This document shows, one piece after another, positions 9,197 through 18,625 of a DNA stretch of 64,000 nucleotides. Every line of letters starts with the position of its first letter. Positions within the stretch are counted from its first letter, which is position 1. Source of the stretch: Ilyomonas sp965199905 (lineage in GTDB: Bacteria; Bacteroidota; Bacteroidia; Chitinophagales; Chitinophagaceae). Both the position numbers and the translations under genes were made by a program. The DNA lies in the NCBI GenBank assembly GCA_965199905.1, contig OZ241366.1:992001-1056000 (forward strand). Direction: 5' to 3'. The notes under the pieces are model-generated. The model worked only from the letters and a program-made list of their open reading frames with translations, did not search any database and was not told the origin of the DNA.

Positions 9197-10039
9197 ATGA
9201 CAGATGACACTCAAAATTTTGATTTAACCGAGGACGAAAAAAAGTTGTTTGAAGACACCTCTTCAGATCATGGAAGCGAGAATAGTTCTTTCGAGGAATC
9301 AAGACGGCATTTCCTAAAAATGTCATTGCTTACCGGCGGTGGTATGCTGGCATTTCAATCAATCGGCGCACATGTTTTTTTTGCTCCATCTATCGAAGGC
9401 AGTCCTGCTGCGGCGAGCATTGAAAATGCTTTAAAAGTCGCTTTCCAGATTAACGGAAGCAAAAAGTCGTTGGAGATTGACTCCCGAATGGTGCTTCTGG
9501 ATGCGCTGCGCGAACGATTAGGATTAACCGGTTCTAAAAAAGGTTGCGACCACGGTCAATGTGGCGCATGTACCGTAATTGTTGACGGACGCCGGGTGCT
9601 GTCGTGCCTTACGCTGGCGGCAACTTGCGAAAATAAATCGGTAACCACCATAGAAGGCTTAGCCAAAGGCAATCAGTTAAGCCCGATGCAGGCAGCTTTT
9701 GTAAAGCATGATGGTTTTCAGTGCGGCTATTGCACACCCGGACAGATTTGTTCTGCCACCGCCTTGATGGAGGAAGCAAAGCGCGGAGAGCTTAGTTATG
9801 TCAGCACTGATATTCAAGCAAAAGCAAACCCCTTGAAACTTTCGGATGATGAGATACGGGAACGAATGTCTGGCAATATTTGCCGGTGCGGCGCTTATCC
9901 AAACATCGTTGATGCCATAAAAGAAGTGCATCTTGGAAAAGACATAAAACAAAACTGGCAGGATTTACCGAATGGAATGGATGAAAGTTCAGCAAACAGC
10001 GCACAACCGCAAAAAGGAGGAAATTATGCAACCATTTAA
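9197..10039 (+). CDS. paoA: Tat-exported PaoA-like [2Fe-2S] subunit
   Basis: This iron-sulfur subunit has an N-terminal extension carrying a twin-arginine motif (SRRHFLK, Arg36-Arg37) followed by a hydrophobic stretch (MSLLTGGGMLAF), so the assembled complex should be moved folded to the periplasm, as known for E. coli PaoABC. Cluster ligands are CDHGQCGAC plus LSC for the first site and CGYCTPGQ plus ICRCGAY for the second. Before the last cluster there is a 15-20 residue insertion absent from the copy at 793. I start at the ATG at 9197; a TTG two codons upstream is in frame. The stop overlaps the next gene by 14 bp. Confidence 0.93.
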   Translation: MTDDTQNFDLTEDEKKLFEDTSSDHGSENSSFEESRRHFLKMSLLTGGGMLAFQSIGAHVFFAPSIEGSPAAASIENALKVAFQINGSKKSLEIDSRMVLLDALRERLGLTGSKKGCDHGQCGACTVIVDGRRVLSCLTLAATCENKSVTTIEGLAKGNQLSPMQAAFVKHDGFQCGYCTPGQICSATALMEEAKRGELSYVSTDIQAKANPLKLSDDEIRERMSGNICRCGAYPNIVDAIKEVHLGKDIKQNWQDLPNGMDESSANSAQPQKGGNYATI

Positions 10040-11021
10040 ATATTCAAAAGCAAATGATGTAACTGCCACCAGCGGGTTACTTACCGCCAACCCGAAAGCT
10101 AAGATACTGGCTGGCGGCACCAATATTCTCGACCTGATGAAGGAAGACGTTGAGCGTCCGGAAGAACTGGTTGACATCACAAACATCAATCTTACAGACA
10201 TAAAAGACCTTTCCGGCGGCGGTGTTTCCATAGGTGCAGTAGCAAACAATACAGATACGGCAAATCACCCGCTGATCCGAGAAAATTTTCCGTTATTATC
10301 CCAATCAATCTTGTCCGGCGCTTCTCCCCAGATACGCAATATGGCAACTAATGGCGGCAACCCTAACCAACGAACACGCTGCCCTTATTTTTATGAGGTT
10401 TCCATGCCTTGCAACAAAAGGGAACCTGGTACCGGCTGCGGCGCTTTGGAAGGCGTAAACCGCCTGCACGCCATCTTTGGCTGGTCGGAAAAATGTGTGG
10501 CGGTTCATCCGTCAGATATGTGTGTGGCTTTAGCGGCGCTCGATGCCGTGGTTATTGTTCAGGGAACGGGCGGCGAACGCCGGATTCTGTTTACAGAGTA
10601 TCACCGCCTGCCCGGCGATACGCCTGAAAAAGACAACAATCTCAATGCGGGTGAAGTGATTACATCCATAGAAGTTCCATCCAACAATTTTCAGGATCAC
10701 TCTTATTATTTAAAAGTACGCGACCGGTCCAGCTATGCGTTTGCGCTCATCTCTGTTGCTGCGGCATTAGAAGTTTCGGGTGATGTAATAAAAGGGGCAA
10801 GAATAGCCATGGGCGGTGTGGCGCACAAACCCTGGAGAGCTTTTGAAGCAGAAAAATATTTGGTTGGTAAACCTGCTAATGAAAATTCGTTTAAAGAAGC
10901 AGCCACCATTGCCATGAAAGGCGCAAAGCCGTTAGCACACAACGCATTTAAAATTGAATTGGGAAACAGAGCTATTGTTCGTGCCCTGATGCAGGCAATG
11001 AACGGCAATACAAATTCTTAA
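10026..11021 (+). CDS. paoB: PaoB-like FAD-binding subunit with [4Fe-4S] insertion
   Basis: This 331-residue FAD subunit carries AGGTNILDLMK and MATNGGNPNQRTRC for FAD, and the Cys ligands of the PaoB-type [4Fe-4S] cluster (RTRCPYF, CNKREPGTGC, SDMC). The frame is open for 18 codons upstream, but the ATG at 10026 is preceded by a strong AAAGGAGG and begins at the same place as the paralogue's MNKFSYANA, so it is the likely start. It overlaps the upstream gene by 14 bp and is followed after 22 bp by the catalytic subunit gene. Without its own export signal, it would leave the cell piggyback on the Tat-bearing subunit. Confidence 0.93.
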   Translation: MQPFKYSKANDVTATSGLLTANPKAKILAGGTNILDLMKEDVERPEELVDITNINLTDIKDLSGGGVSIGAVANNTDTANHPLIRENFPLLSQSILSGASPQIRNMATNGGNPNQRTRCPYFYEVSMPCNKREPGTGCGALEGVNRLHAIFGWSEKCVAVHPSDMCVALAALDAVVIVQGTGGERRILFTEYHRLPGDTPEKDNNLNAGEVITSIEVPSNNFQDHSYYLKVRDRSSYAFALISVAAALEVSGDVIKGARIAMGGVAHKPWRAFEAEKYLVGKPANENSFKEAATIAMKGAKPLAHNAFKIELGNRAIVRALMQAMNGNTNS

Positions 11022-11043
11022 CTTAAAACAGAGGAAACAAGCT

Positions 11044-13326
11044 ATGGCACAAATAGGCAAACCCCTTGACCGGGTAGATGCATTTTTAAAAGTGACAGGA
11101 GGGGCAAAATACGCCGCAGAATTTAACCCGAAGAATATGGCGTACGGCTTTCCTGTCCGTTCCACCATTGGTAAGGGAAGCATTGCTTCATTTGATACGG
11201 ATGCAGCACAAAAAACCGGCGGTGTTATAAAGATTTTAACCCATGAAAACGCACCGAGATTAGCAGCTCTGGATCCCCAAGCCTTAATGAAGGCAGGCGG
11301 TTCTCTCGGTGAAAACCTGGTTCCATTGCAGGATGGCAAAGTACATTATTATGGACAATACATCGCTGTGGTTGTTGCTGAAACGTATGAGCAGGCACGT
11401 GCCGCAGCAGCACTCGTAAAAGTAACTTACAACAAAGAAACACCTGCCATTAATTTAAAAACCGAACTTCCAAAAGGAACAAAGCCGGTAATGTTTATGG
11501 GTCAGGAGGTGCAGATCAACGAAGGAAAAACGGCAGGTATTATTGCTGCAGCCCCTGTAAAAGTTGATCATACTTACACTACGCCAACGGAAAACCATCA
11601 TCCGATGGAGACGCTTGCTACCATTGCGATGTGGGAAGCAAAAGACAAGCTGCTGATGTACGAAGCTACCCAAGGGGTGGTGGGAGTTCAGGGAACCATG
11701 GCATTTTTTTTCAATTTAAAGCCCGTGAATGTGCAGGTGTTATCGCCTTATGTAGGCGGCGGTTTTGGATGCAAGGGCGACCACTGGCCGCACATGATGG
11801 TAGCAGCTATGGCTGCGCAGGTGGTTAACCGCCCGGTAAAAGTTGCCGTTACCCGGCAAATGATGCAGACAAATGCAGGCCGGCGGCCGGAAACGATGCA
11901 GAAAGTAGCCTTGTCTGCCGGCACAGATGGTCAGCTTACGGCTATGCGCCATCATAACGATACGTACACGGGTCTTGCAGAATATTTTGAATCAAGCGGC
12001 ATTCAGACTAAAGTTTTATACAAGGCGCCTGTTCGTGAAATAACGTATGTCACCGCTAACCTGAATATAGGTGCACCCACCTTTATGAGAGCGCCCGGTG
12101 AAACGCCCGGAACGTTTGCGTTAGAGTCGGCGATGGATGAACTGGCTTATGAGCTGAAGATGGATCCCGTTCAGTTACGAATGCTGAATTATACGCCCGA
12201 AGATCCGTTGACCAAGTCCCCATTCTCCAGCGAATATTTACGGGACTGCTATAAGCTGGGCGCTGAAAAATTTGGCTGGGACAGGCGGAAAGCAGAACCA
12301 CGCCAGGTTCGTAACGGTAAGCAATTAGTGGGTTACGGTATGGCAACGGCAACTTATCCTGGCATCCGGAGCGCCGCCTCGGTTAAAATGCAAATGATGG
12401 CTGATGGGTCGGTAATTGTTATGTGTGCCACGCAGGACATCGGCACCGGCACTTACACGGTAATGGCGCAAACAGCAGCCGATTCATTAGGCGTACCTAT
12501 TAATAAAATTACTGTAAAAATTGGCGATTCCAGCCTGCCGCCCGGTCCGAATTCAGGTGGATCAACAACCGTTGCCAGTGTAACGCCGGCAGTATTAGAA
12601 GCCGGAAAGATGTTGCGGAAAGATTTGCTGCAATTGGCATTTGCCGATCCGAAATCGAAATTAAAAGGCAGAAATGCAGATGAAATAGATTTTACGGACG
12701 GCAGGTTTTTCGTAAAGACCGATCGCTCTAAAAACGATTTGTATGTTGACATTATCCGCCGCAGCAAAAAAGGGGTAATGGAAGTTTGCACAACGGCAAT
12801 GCCAACGTCGGGAAGCGGCTTAGGATCACCAGAGGTTCCGTGTAACCTGGCACCCATACCGGAAGATGAAAACAGCAATGATAAAAAATATTCGTTCCAC
12901 TCTTTTGGGGCGCAGTTTGCCGAAGTGTGGGTTGATGAAGATTTGGGCACCATTCGCGTGAAGCGTTTTGTAAGTGTGATAGATGCCGGAACAATCATGA
13001 ATGAAAAAACGGCTCGTTCTCAAATTATCGGCGGCGTTATTTTCGGTTTCGGCTCGGCGCTTATGGAAGAAACAGCTTACGATACACGCTGGGCAAACCC
13101 GGTCACCCGAACACTTGCCGATTACCATGTTCCGGTAAATCTTGATGTACCTCCGATTGATGTTTATTTTATTGGTAAACCAGATCCGCACATTTCTTCT
13201 ACCGGCGCAAGAGGCGTTGGTGAAATTGGAATTACCGGTGTTTCGGCGGCAATTGCCAACGCAGTTTTTAATGCTACGGGAAAGCGTTTGCGCGATTTGC
13301 CCCTTACACCCGATAAGCTGATGTAA
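11044..13326 (+). CDS. paoC: PaoC-like molybdopterin-binding catalytic subunit
   Basis: This 760-residue catalytic subunit of the exported complex contains GGGFGCKGDH, FMRAPGETPG, DIGTGTYTVM and the C-terminal GVGEIGITG loop with the catalytic Glu. Here the family's usual Glu after RAPG is kept, unlike in the copy at 2296. Length and order match PaoC/YagR-type aldehyde oxidoreductases, which detoxify aldehydes, including aromatic ones, in the periplasm. GAGGAAACA precedes the ATG by a suitable distance. It ends a three-gene operon; the DUF2490 gene follows after 151 bp. Dependence on an MCD-type cofactor is inferred from family knowledge and matters because the local MocA-like gene is broken. 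Confidence 0.93.
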   Translation: MAQIGKPLDRVDAFLKVTGGAKYAAEFNPKNMAYGFPVRSTIGKGSIASFDTDAAQKTGGVIKILTHENAPRLAALDPQALMKAGGSLGENLVPLQDGKVHYYGQYIAVVVAETYEQARAAAALVKVTYNKETPAINLKTELPKGTKPVMFMGQEVQINEGKTAGIIAAAPVKVDHTYTTPTENHHPMETLATIAMWEAKDKLLMYEATQGVVGVQGTMAFFFNLKPVNVQVLSPYVGGGFGCKGDHWPHMMVAAMAAQVVNRPVKVAVTRQMMQTNAGRRPETMQKVALSAGTDGQLTAMRHHNDTYTGLAEYFESSGIQTKVLYKAPVREITYVTANLNIGAPTFMRAPGETPGTFALESAMDELAYELKMDPVQLRMLNYTPEDPLTKSPFSSEYLRDCYKLGAEKFGWDRRKAEPRQVRNGKQLVGYGMATATYPGIRSAASVKMQMMADGSVIVMCATQDIGTGTYTVMAQTAADSLGVPINKITVKIGDSSLPPGPNSGGSTTVASVTPAVLEAGKMLRKDLLQLAFADPKSKLKGRNADEIDFTDGRFFVKTDRSKNDLYVDIIRRSKKGVMEVCTTAMPTSGSGLGSPEVPCNLAPIPEDENSNDKKYSFHSFGAQFAEVWVDEDLGTIRVKRFVSVIDAGTIMNEKTARSQIIGGVIFGFGSALMEETAYDTRWANPVTRTLADYHVPVNLDVPPIDVYFIGKPDPHISSTGARGVGEIGITGVSAAIANAVFNATGKRLRDLPLTPDKLM

Positions 13327-13477
13327 GCAGCATGTACATGAAAGCTTAGTCGGGCAAACTTTGTAAATAAATTTGCCTGGCTAATGCTTTTCTTTTCCCT
13401 AAAGCGGCATCTTGTACCCGCACCTGTTTAGGTTGAGGAGAACGAATTCATTTAGACCCGAAACTTATTCAAGTTTT

Positions 13478-14197
13478 ATGATTGCAAAAGCCTGGGCAAC
13501 AATTATTTTTAAGCCTGCGAGGTTCGGCATCCTTGCGCGTCTGCTATGTGTTTGCATATCAACGGTCGCTGCTGTTACCCTCGCCGCAGGGCAGGCACAA
13601 CCGGCTACCGAGGTTAAGAATGATATAGATACAAAAAGCTTATTAGTGCTTGCCGGTGTGACGGCAGACCTGAACAAGCATGTTGAAGCCGGCATCTCCG
13701 GTTTATATAGTAAGCAAGGCAAAGTAAAAGGCGTAGTGGTTCAATTGCCCATTAAAATTAACTGCTTCGTCTCAATCACGCCTGCCTATGTATATGCAGT
13801 TGGAGAGAACCGGTTCCGGGAGAACAGGTTCCGGTTCGACGTAACGCCGCAAGTGACAATATCGAAAATAAAGTTTGAAGACCGTAATTTGGTGGAGCAG
13901 CGTTTTACCAGTTCGGGCAATTCTACGCGCTACCGAAATTTGCTTCGCGCCACCCGTACGGTGAAGATTTTCAAGCAGCCGTTTAGCTTCTTCGTGTATG
14001 ATGAAGCCTGGTACGACCCCAAAGCAGGAGGATGGGCACGCAATTTCGTAGCTGTTGGCGGAAGCCATACTTTTAGCAAGCGATGGACGGTACAGGTTTA
14101 TTACGCAAGAGATAATGAGCGCTACACCCAGGATATTAATATACTTGGATTAACGCTATCTGTGAAGTTGTTTGGTAAGGAAGCAGGATCTAAATAA
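13478..14197 (+). CDS. DUF2490-like outer-membrane beta-barrel protein
   Basis: From the ATG at 13478 the product has 239 residues; a TTG 22 codons upstream is in frame but would bury the signal sequence. Residues 15-40 form a hydrophobic export signal ending near AAGQAQ. The remainder alternates amphipathic strands with turns and ends in strand patterns (FVAVGGSHTFSKRWTVQVYY, LGLTLSVKLFG) and a RYRNLLR motif typical of DUF2490 proteins, which are predicted small outer-membrane barrels of unknown role. It contains a perfect in-frame pentapeptide duplication, ENRFR-ENRFR, from two nearly identical 15-bp units around 13806-13835. Position after the Mo operon may be coincidental. Confidence 0.72.
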   Translation: MIAKAWATIIFKPARFGILARLLCVCISTVAAVTLAAGQAQPATEVKNDIDTKSLLVLAGVTADLNKHVEAGISGLYSKQGKVKGVVVQLPIKINCFVSITPAYVYAVGENRFRENRFRFDVTPQVTISKIKFEDRNLVEQRFTSSGNSTRYRNLLRATRTVKIFKQPFSFFVYDEAWYDPKAGGWARNFVAVGGSHTFSKRWTVQVYYARDNERYTQDINILGLTLSVKLFGKEAGSK

Positions 14198-14917
14198 CTC
14201 TGAAAAAATCACTGAGAACAGACAGAACTTACGGGAAGGATTACGTTACTATCTGGCAAAACTTGTACTGCCGGTTTGGAAAATGAATTATACAAGTACC
14301 AAAGTTTTTGTTGTTTGCTGGCTTTAGTTATAATAACAGAGTGTTTGTCAAGGCTCGAAATTATAATAGCATTACTAAACTTTAAGTGATTTCCGCTCAA
14401 ACAGCAATAATGCTTTGAACTTGTACACTGGTTTGAATACAAAGCTGGAACATTGAATATTTTTGAATTTTCTTTTGCTAGGAAGACAAGGTTTGTCAAT
14501 AGTAAGATAACATATGTGCTCGCTTGCAGGCAGAATATGCAATTATTATGAATTTGATTATAAGAGAGGAATTGCTAAGCCGTTGCGGATTCTAAGCTCT
14601 TTGCGTTTGCTAAACAGAATTGGACGAAAATGTTCCCCATACGATCGTTGGTCGGGATGAAATTACGCACCACATAAAACAACAAAAATGAAATCAGCAT
14701 AATTACGGCAGTGCACTTGAATCTTACCATAAACGGAACAGATTTAGTTGATTATAGTCAGCTTCTTTCAAGTAATGTAGATCACCGGTAAAAACAATTA
14801 GAGCAAAGGTGTTTTACTGAGTAATGCGTTTATTGATAGTTATCCTTATTTCATAGTATAAAAATGATGATTATGAAAATAATAGAAACAGGATCGGCTG
14901 AAAAGGGAGGTGTGGAT
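14198..14917. other. Non-coding stretch before the SGNH hydrolase gene
   Basis: About 720 bp without a convincing gene. A 96-codon frame on the minus strand (14209-14499) lacks protein-like composition. The stretch contains a diverged copy of the leader of the SDR at 16400 (see 14455-14693), ending at an ATG (14688) that is followed after three codons by TAA. Confidence 0.5.
14455..14693 (+). repeat. Leader repeat, copy 1
   Basis: This segment aligns end to end with 16189-16405. Shared blocks include GACAAGGTTTG, AAGCCGTT, TTGCTAAACA, ATACRATCGTT and ATAAAACAAYAAAAATGAAA, the last reaching an ATG in both. The two copies flank the SGNH hydrolase gene in direct orientation. Copy 1 leads into a dead frame (ATG, two codons, Ala, TAA), copy 2 into the SDR gene. 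The match is judged by eye, with gaps. Confidence 0.65.
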
Positions 14918-16072
14918 ATGAGCAAGCGTGACGATATGCACTGGTTGGGTACCTGGACGACAACGCCGGATCCGATGGAGAGCATGACACTCGCCAATCA
15001 GACGCTGCGTATGATAACCCGCATTAGCATCGGCGGTACCCGCTTGCGCATACGCATCTCCAACGCTTATGGATTGCACGATCTCGCTGTGGGCGCAACG
15101 CACTTGGGGCTACGGAGCCAAGGCGCAGACATGGCTCCGGGTTCAGGCCGTTTCTTGATGTTTAATGGGTCGCCGTCTACCACCATCCCCGCCGGCGCGC
15201 TCGTCGTGAGCGACCCCGTGGACTTGGACGTGCCACCACTCGCAGACTTGGCAGTGAGTGTATACTTGCCAGGCGAGTTGCCTGAGGGCTTCCGGTTGAC
15301 CGGCCATTCCAACGGGCACCAGACAAACTACATTTCAAGGGTCGGCAACTTCGCTTCCGCTGCTGATTTTCCCGTTCAGCAGGCAACCGACGCATTCCTG
15401 TTCGTAAGTGGTGTAGAAGTGCTTGCTCCGCTTGAAGTCGGGGGCATTGTTGCGTTCGGTGACTCAATCACTGAAGGCAACATCTCTCAGCTTGACGCAA
15501 ACCACCGATGGCCTGACCAACTCGCACGGCGGCTCCTAGCGCGGCAGGGCAGCCGTCTGCTGGGTGTAGCGAACCAAGGCATTGGTGGCAACCGTATGCT
15601 TCATGACGGCCGCGGCGAAAATGGATTGCGTCGCTTTGACCGCGACGTGCTATCACAGCCAGGCGTAACGCATGTCATCGTCCTGCTCGGCATTAATGAC
15701 CTCCGCAACAGTGGACACAAGCCGGAGGAGGTGGTTACTGCCGAGGAGATGATTGCCGGGCTGCACCAGCTTGCCATGCGAGCGCACGCAGTTGGGCTCA
15801 AGGTATTTGGTGGAACGCTGCTGACCTGGGAACATGAGACATTCAAGGGTGGTTTTTACACGCCTGAAGGAGAGGTAAAGCGGCAGGCGGTCAACACTTG
15901 GATACGCGAAAGCGGTGCCTTTGACGCAGTGATTGACTTTGAGGCGTCGCTACGCGACCCAAGCCATCCTACCCGAATGTTGCCTCAGTGGGACTCTGGT
16001 GACCACCTCCATCCGAGTGACCCTGGCTACCAGCACATGGCAGACAGCATCGACCTGGCGCTATTCGACTAA
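14918..16072 (+). CDS. SGNH/GDSL-family hydrolase, probably acquired by transfer
   Basis: This is a 384-residue SGNH hydrolase, a Ser esterase or lipase fold that deacylates sugars or lipids. Block I is GDSITEG with nucleophile Ser183, block II the GIGGNRM Gly/Asn region, block III GINDL, and block V DHLHPSD with the Asp and His of the triad. The N-terminal 150 residues are a beta-rich domain typical of the longer members. I start at the ATG at 14918, preceded by AAAAGGGAGGTG, an unusually strong ribosome site here; an in-frame ATG at 14864 is possible. The gene is much richer in G+C than its neighbours: the line 15181-15240 is 43/60 G+C. No signal peptide is clear. Confidence 0.9.
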   Translation: MSKRDDMHWLGTWTTTPDPMESMTLANQTLRMITRISIGGTRLRIRISNAYGLHDLAVGATHLGLRSQGADMAPGSGRFLMFNGSPSTTIPAGALVVSDPVDLDVPPLADLAVSVYLPGELPEGFRLTGHSNGHQTNYISRVGNFASAADFPVQQATDAFLFVSGVEVLAPLEVGGIVAFGDSITEGNISQLDANHRWPDQLARRLLARQGSRLLGVANQGIGGNRMLHDGRGENGLRRFDRDVLSQPGVTHVIVLLGINDLRNSGHKPEEVVTAEEMIAGLHQLAMRAHAVGLKVFGGTLLTWEHETFKGGFYTPEGEVKRQAVNTWIRESGAFDAVIDFEASLRDPSHPTRMLPQWDSGDHLHPSDPGYQHMADSIDLALFD

Positions 16073-16188
16073 GTAGAGGAGCCAATACTCCTATAGTCAG
16101 GCATTGCAACTGCTGGAAACCAGCATTAGGAAAAGCGAAGATGTCAAAATTTGCCGCTGTTTATTATCAATAATAAGCGAACCTGTGT

Positions 16189-16405
16189 GAATGTTTTTAA
16201 TTTTTCCTATTACCGAGAGGACAAGGTTTGCCACCCGATATTTATTTGACTGAGATTATTAGTAAAGAGTTTAGAACTTCTGAAATGCACACAAGCCGTT
16301 ACCGATTATAATCTCTTTCTAATTGCTAAACACCATTAAACAGAACGTTTTCATACAATCGTTAGCCGGAAAAATCACACACCAAATAAAACAATAAAAA
16401 TGAAA
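16189..16405 (+). repeat. Leader repeat, copy 2 (upstream of SDR)
   Basis: Second member of the direct repeat described at 14455-14693. It ends at the ATG of the SDR gene at 16400 and presumably holds its promoter and leader. Confidence 0.65.
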
Positions 16406-17137
16406 AAGGTATTGATTACAGAAGCTAATAAAAGTATTGGTTACGAAACAGCCCGCCAGCTTTTGCAAAAGGGATTTTATGTTTACTTAGGCAGCCGCAC
16501 TACTGAGAATGGCGAGGAAGCTGCAGAAAAATTAAAAGCCGAAGGACTGGGCAATGTGGAAGCGGTACAAATAGACGTGAGTGATGACGAATCGGTAAAA
16601 GCTGCCCGTGCTAAAATCGGACAAAAAACTGATGTACTGGATGTACTGATTAACAACGCCGGCATTACGGGTGGCATGCCGCAAAGTGCACTTGAAGCGA
16701 CTATTGATCAATTCAAAAACGCCTTTGAAACCAACTTGTTTGGTGTAGTAAGGGTAACGCAGGCGTTTATAGATTTATTGAAAAAGTCGCCCGAACCACG
16801 CATTGTAAATGTTAGCTATAGCCAGGGTTCACTTACCTTAGCCAACGATTCGACCTATCCATATTACAAACACAAAGGAGCGGTGTACCAACCTACCAAA
16901 TCGGCACTGAACATGTACAGCATCATCCTGGCTTACGAGCTGCGCGATACGCCAGTAAAAGTAAACATGGTGGATCCCGGCTTTATCAAAACCGATTTCA
17001 ACAACCACCGCGGAACCGGTACCGTCGAAGAAGCTGCAGCTCGCATTATCAAATATGCCGTTGTTGGTAACGATGGCCCAACCGGCGGGTTTTTTAGCGA
17101 AGAATACAATCCGAAAACAGGAGAAATACCGTGGTAA
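16400..17137 (+). CDS. SDR-family protein with altered cofactor-binding motif
   Basis: This 245-residue classical SDR fold has VLINNAG, a Ser-containing active-site strand (IVNVSYSQG) and the catalytic YQPTK. The glycine-rich dinucleotide loop reads TEANKSIG at residues 7-14, where the family has TGxxxGxG. Two of the three glycines are replaced (Gly8 to Glu, Gly12 to Ser), each explicable by one G-to-A change. Glycine at these sites lets the pyrophosphate approach the helix, so NAD(P) binding is doubtful and the protein may be losing function. The frame is otherwise intact. Upstream lies leader repeat copy 2; a broken MFS gene follows after 72 bp. Confidence 0.85.
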   Translation: MKKVLITEANKSIGYETARQLLQKGFYVYLGSRTTENGEEAAEKLKAEGLGNVEAVQIDVSDDESVKAARAKIGQKTDVLDVLINNAGITGGMPQSALEATIDQFKNAFETNLFGVVRVTQAFIDLLKKSPEPRIVNVSYSQGSLTLANDSTYPYYKHKGAVYQPTKSALNMYSIILAYELRDTPVKVNMVDPGFIKTDFNNHRGTGTVEEAAARIIKYAVVGNDGPTGGFFSEEYNPKTGEIPW

Positions 17138-17209
17138 GTTCAGCTGGCTGATAGCACCGAAGGTAATCTTGTGCGGTCTGACCATTATCAATGTAAAACC
17201 AAATGAACT

Positions 17210-18407
17210 ATGTTTTCGCTGCTTCGTAACGGAAGGGCTTTGGCGCTGCTTTGTGCAGCATCGCTGACCATTCTTTCCAATACATTGATCAGTCCGGCGC
17301 TGCCAGGTTTGCGCGCCGTTTTTAAAGGTCAGCCGAACGTTAGTATTCTCGTCGGTTTGCTTGTGACAGCACCTTCGATCATGGTCGCAATTGGTGCGCC
17401 ATTCGCAGGCATACTGGCTGATCGCTTTGTTCATAAACAACAGTTGCTCACCGGTGTACTACTTTTTGCTATTACCGGTAGCGCCGGGCTATGGCTGGAT
17501 TCACTGACGGCTATTCTGGTGAGCCGTCTGCTGCCTGGTGTGAGCATAGCGTTGATCATGACTGCACAAACTTTGCTTATGGGGATTACTTTAAAGCGGA
17601 TGTTCGCACCGGATTTATGGGCTTGCAGATTGCTGAATCTAATTTCAGTGGAGTTGTGTTCGTTCTGATGGCGGGCTGGCTCGCCGCGCTATCACCCTTT
17701 CTTCCGTTTGCCATTTATTTAGTTGCGGTGCTCTTTCTTCCGCTGATGTGGTCGAAACTAACCCTCCCTAACCAAAGTAAGGACAGCAACGAAACAGCCA
17801 GGGATTCAAATAGCCAGAAAAGTTGGCCATTTACTCTATTCATTGTCGGCCTGCTTGCCGCGTTAACGCTGGCAGGCTTTTATATCATTCCCACCCAGGC
17901 GCCATTCTTTCTTGCAAAGATCGGGTACAACAAGCCGTCCGCGTCCTCCGTCATGCTGGCAACATTAACCCTTTCCGGAGGTCTTGTTCCTATTATCTAT
18001 AGCCGGATCCGGGAACACTTCGGGCGGGCAGTAACATCCGTCGCCGGGTTTGCTTGTTTTGCGCTCGGCTACGGCTTCTTTCTGTCGCATTCACGTTTCC
18101 CTTAGCGCTTGTTTCAGTGTTACTGCTGGGAGCAGCAACGGGGCTTCTGTTACCCATGTTTCTAAGTGTCGGACTCGATATCGCCCCGGCAAAATGGCGT
18201 AGCTTAGCTTCCGGTATCATGACTGCCGCTATGTTTATTGGTCAGTTTATATCGCCTTTAATGTCTCATCCTCTTATTGAAGCGGCCGGTTTCCCTATGA
18301 CTTTCAGATTGGCAGCCGGCATGTTCTTAATTCTTGGTGCCATAGGTTTGTTTGTATTTCGCGAAAAAAAATCCAGCGTGGTGATGGGAAAAGTGATTGT
18401 AGTTTGA
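17210..18407 (+). pseudogene. MFS transporter gene with two -1 frameshifts
   Basis: Three consecutive frames together encode a 12-helix major facilitator. Segment one (17210 to about 17582) has the signature loop GAPFAGILADRF; segment two (about 17583-18090) continues at GDYFKADVRTGFMGLQ; segment three (about 18090-18407) ends at VFREKK. Each join needs one extra base: the first is explained by loss of a G from a G run at 17580-17583, the second falls near TTTCTGTCGCATTC at about 18080-18092. Related proteins are single 390-400 residue drug or sugar efflux carriers. Both lesions must be real for it to be dead; a read check would settle this. Confidence 0.82.
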
Positions 18408-18625
18408 ACATACTGCTAATCATTTATCGAAAATTCTTTTTTCCCTGTTAAGCATTGGCGACATGATGCTAACCGAAAAAAAACATAACACACCCATGAC
18501 AGGTTTGATTAACCGATTGTATGTTGCCATCCAGAGACACCGAATAAATTTCCAGATAGCTAACTTGTCTTTCTCTATAAAATAACCAGTGATGTGACTA
18601 AGGCAGAAAAAATCCTAACTCGCGA

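Noticed and set aside
14209..14499. 96-codon minus-strand frame
   Set aside because: Composition is unlike a protein, no family resemblance, and it overlaps the leader repeat.
14688..14770. Remnant of another [2Fe-2S] subunit start (LTINGTDLV-like stretch)
   Set aside because: Only about ten residues match and no cluster motif follows; too little to support.
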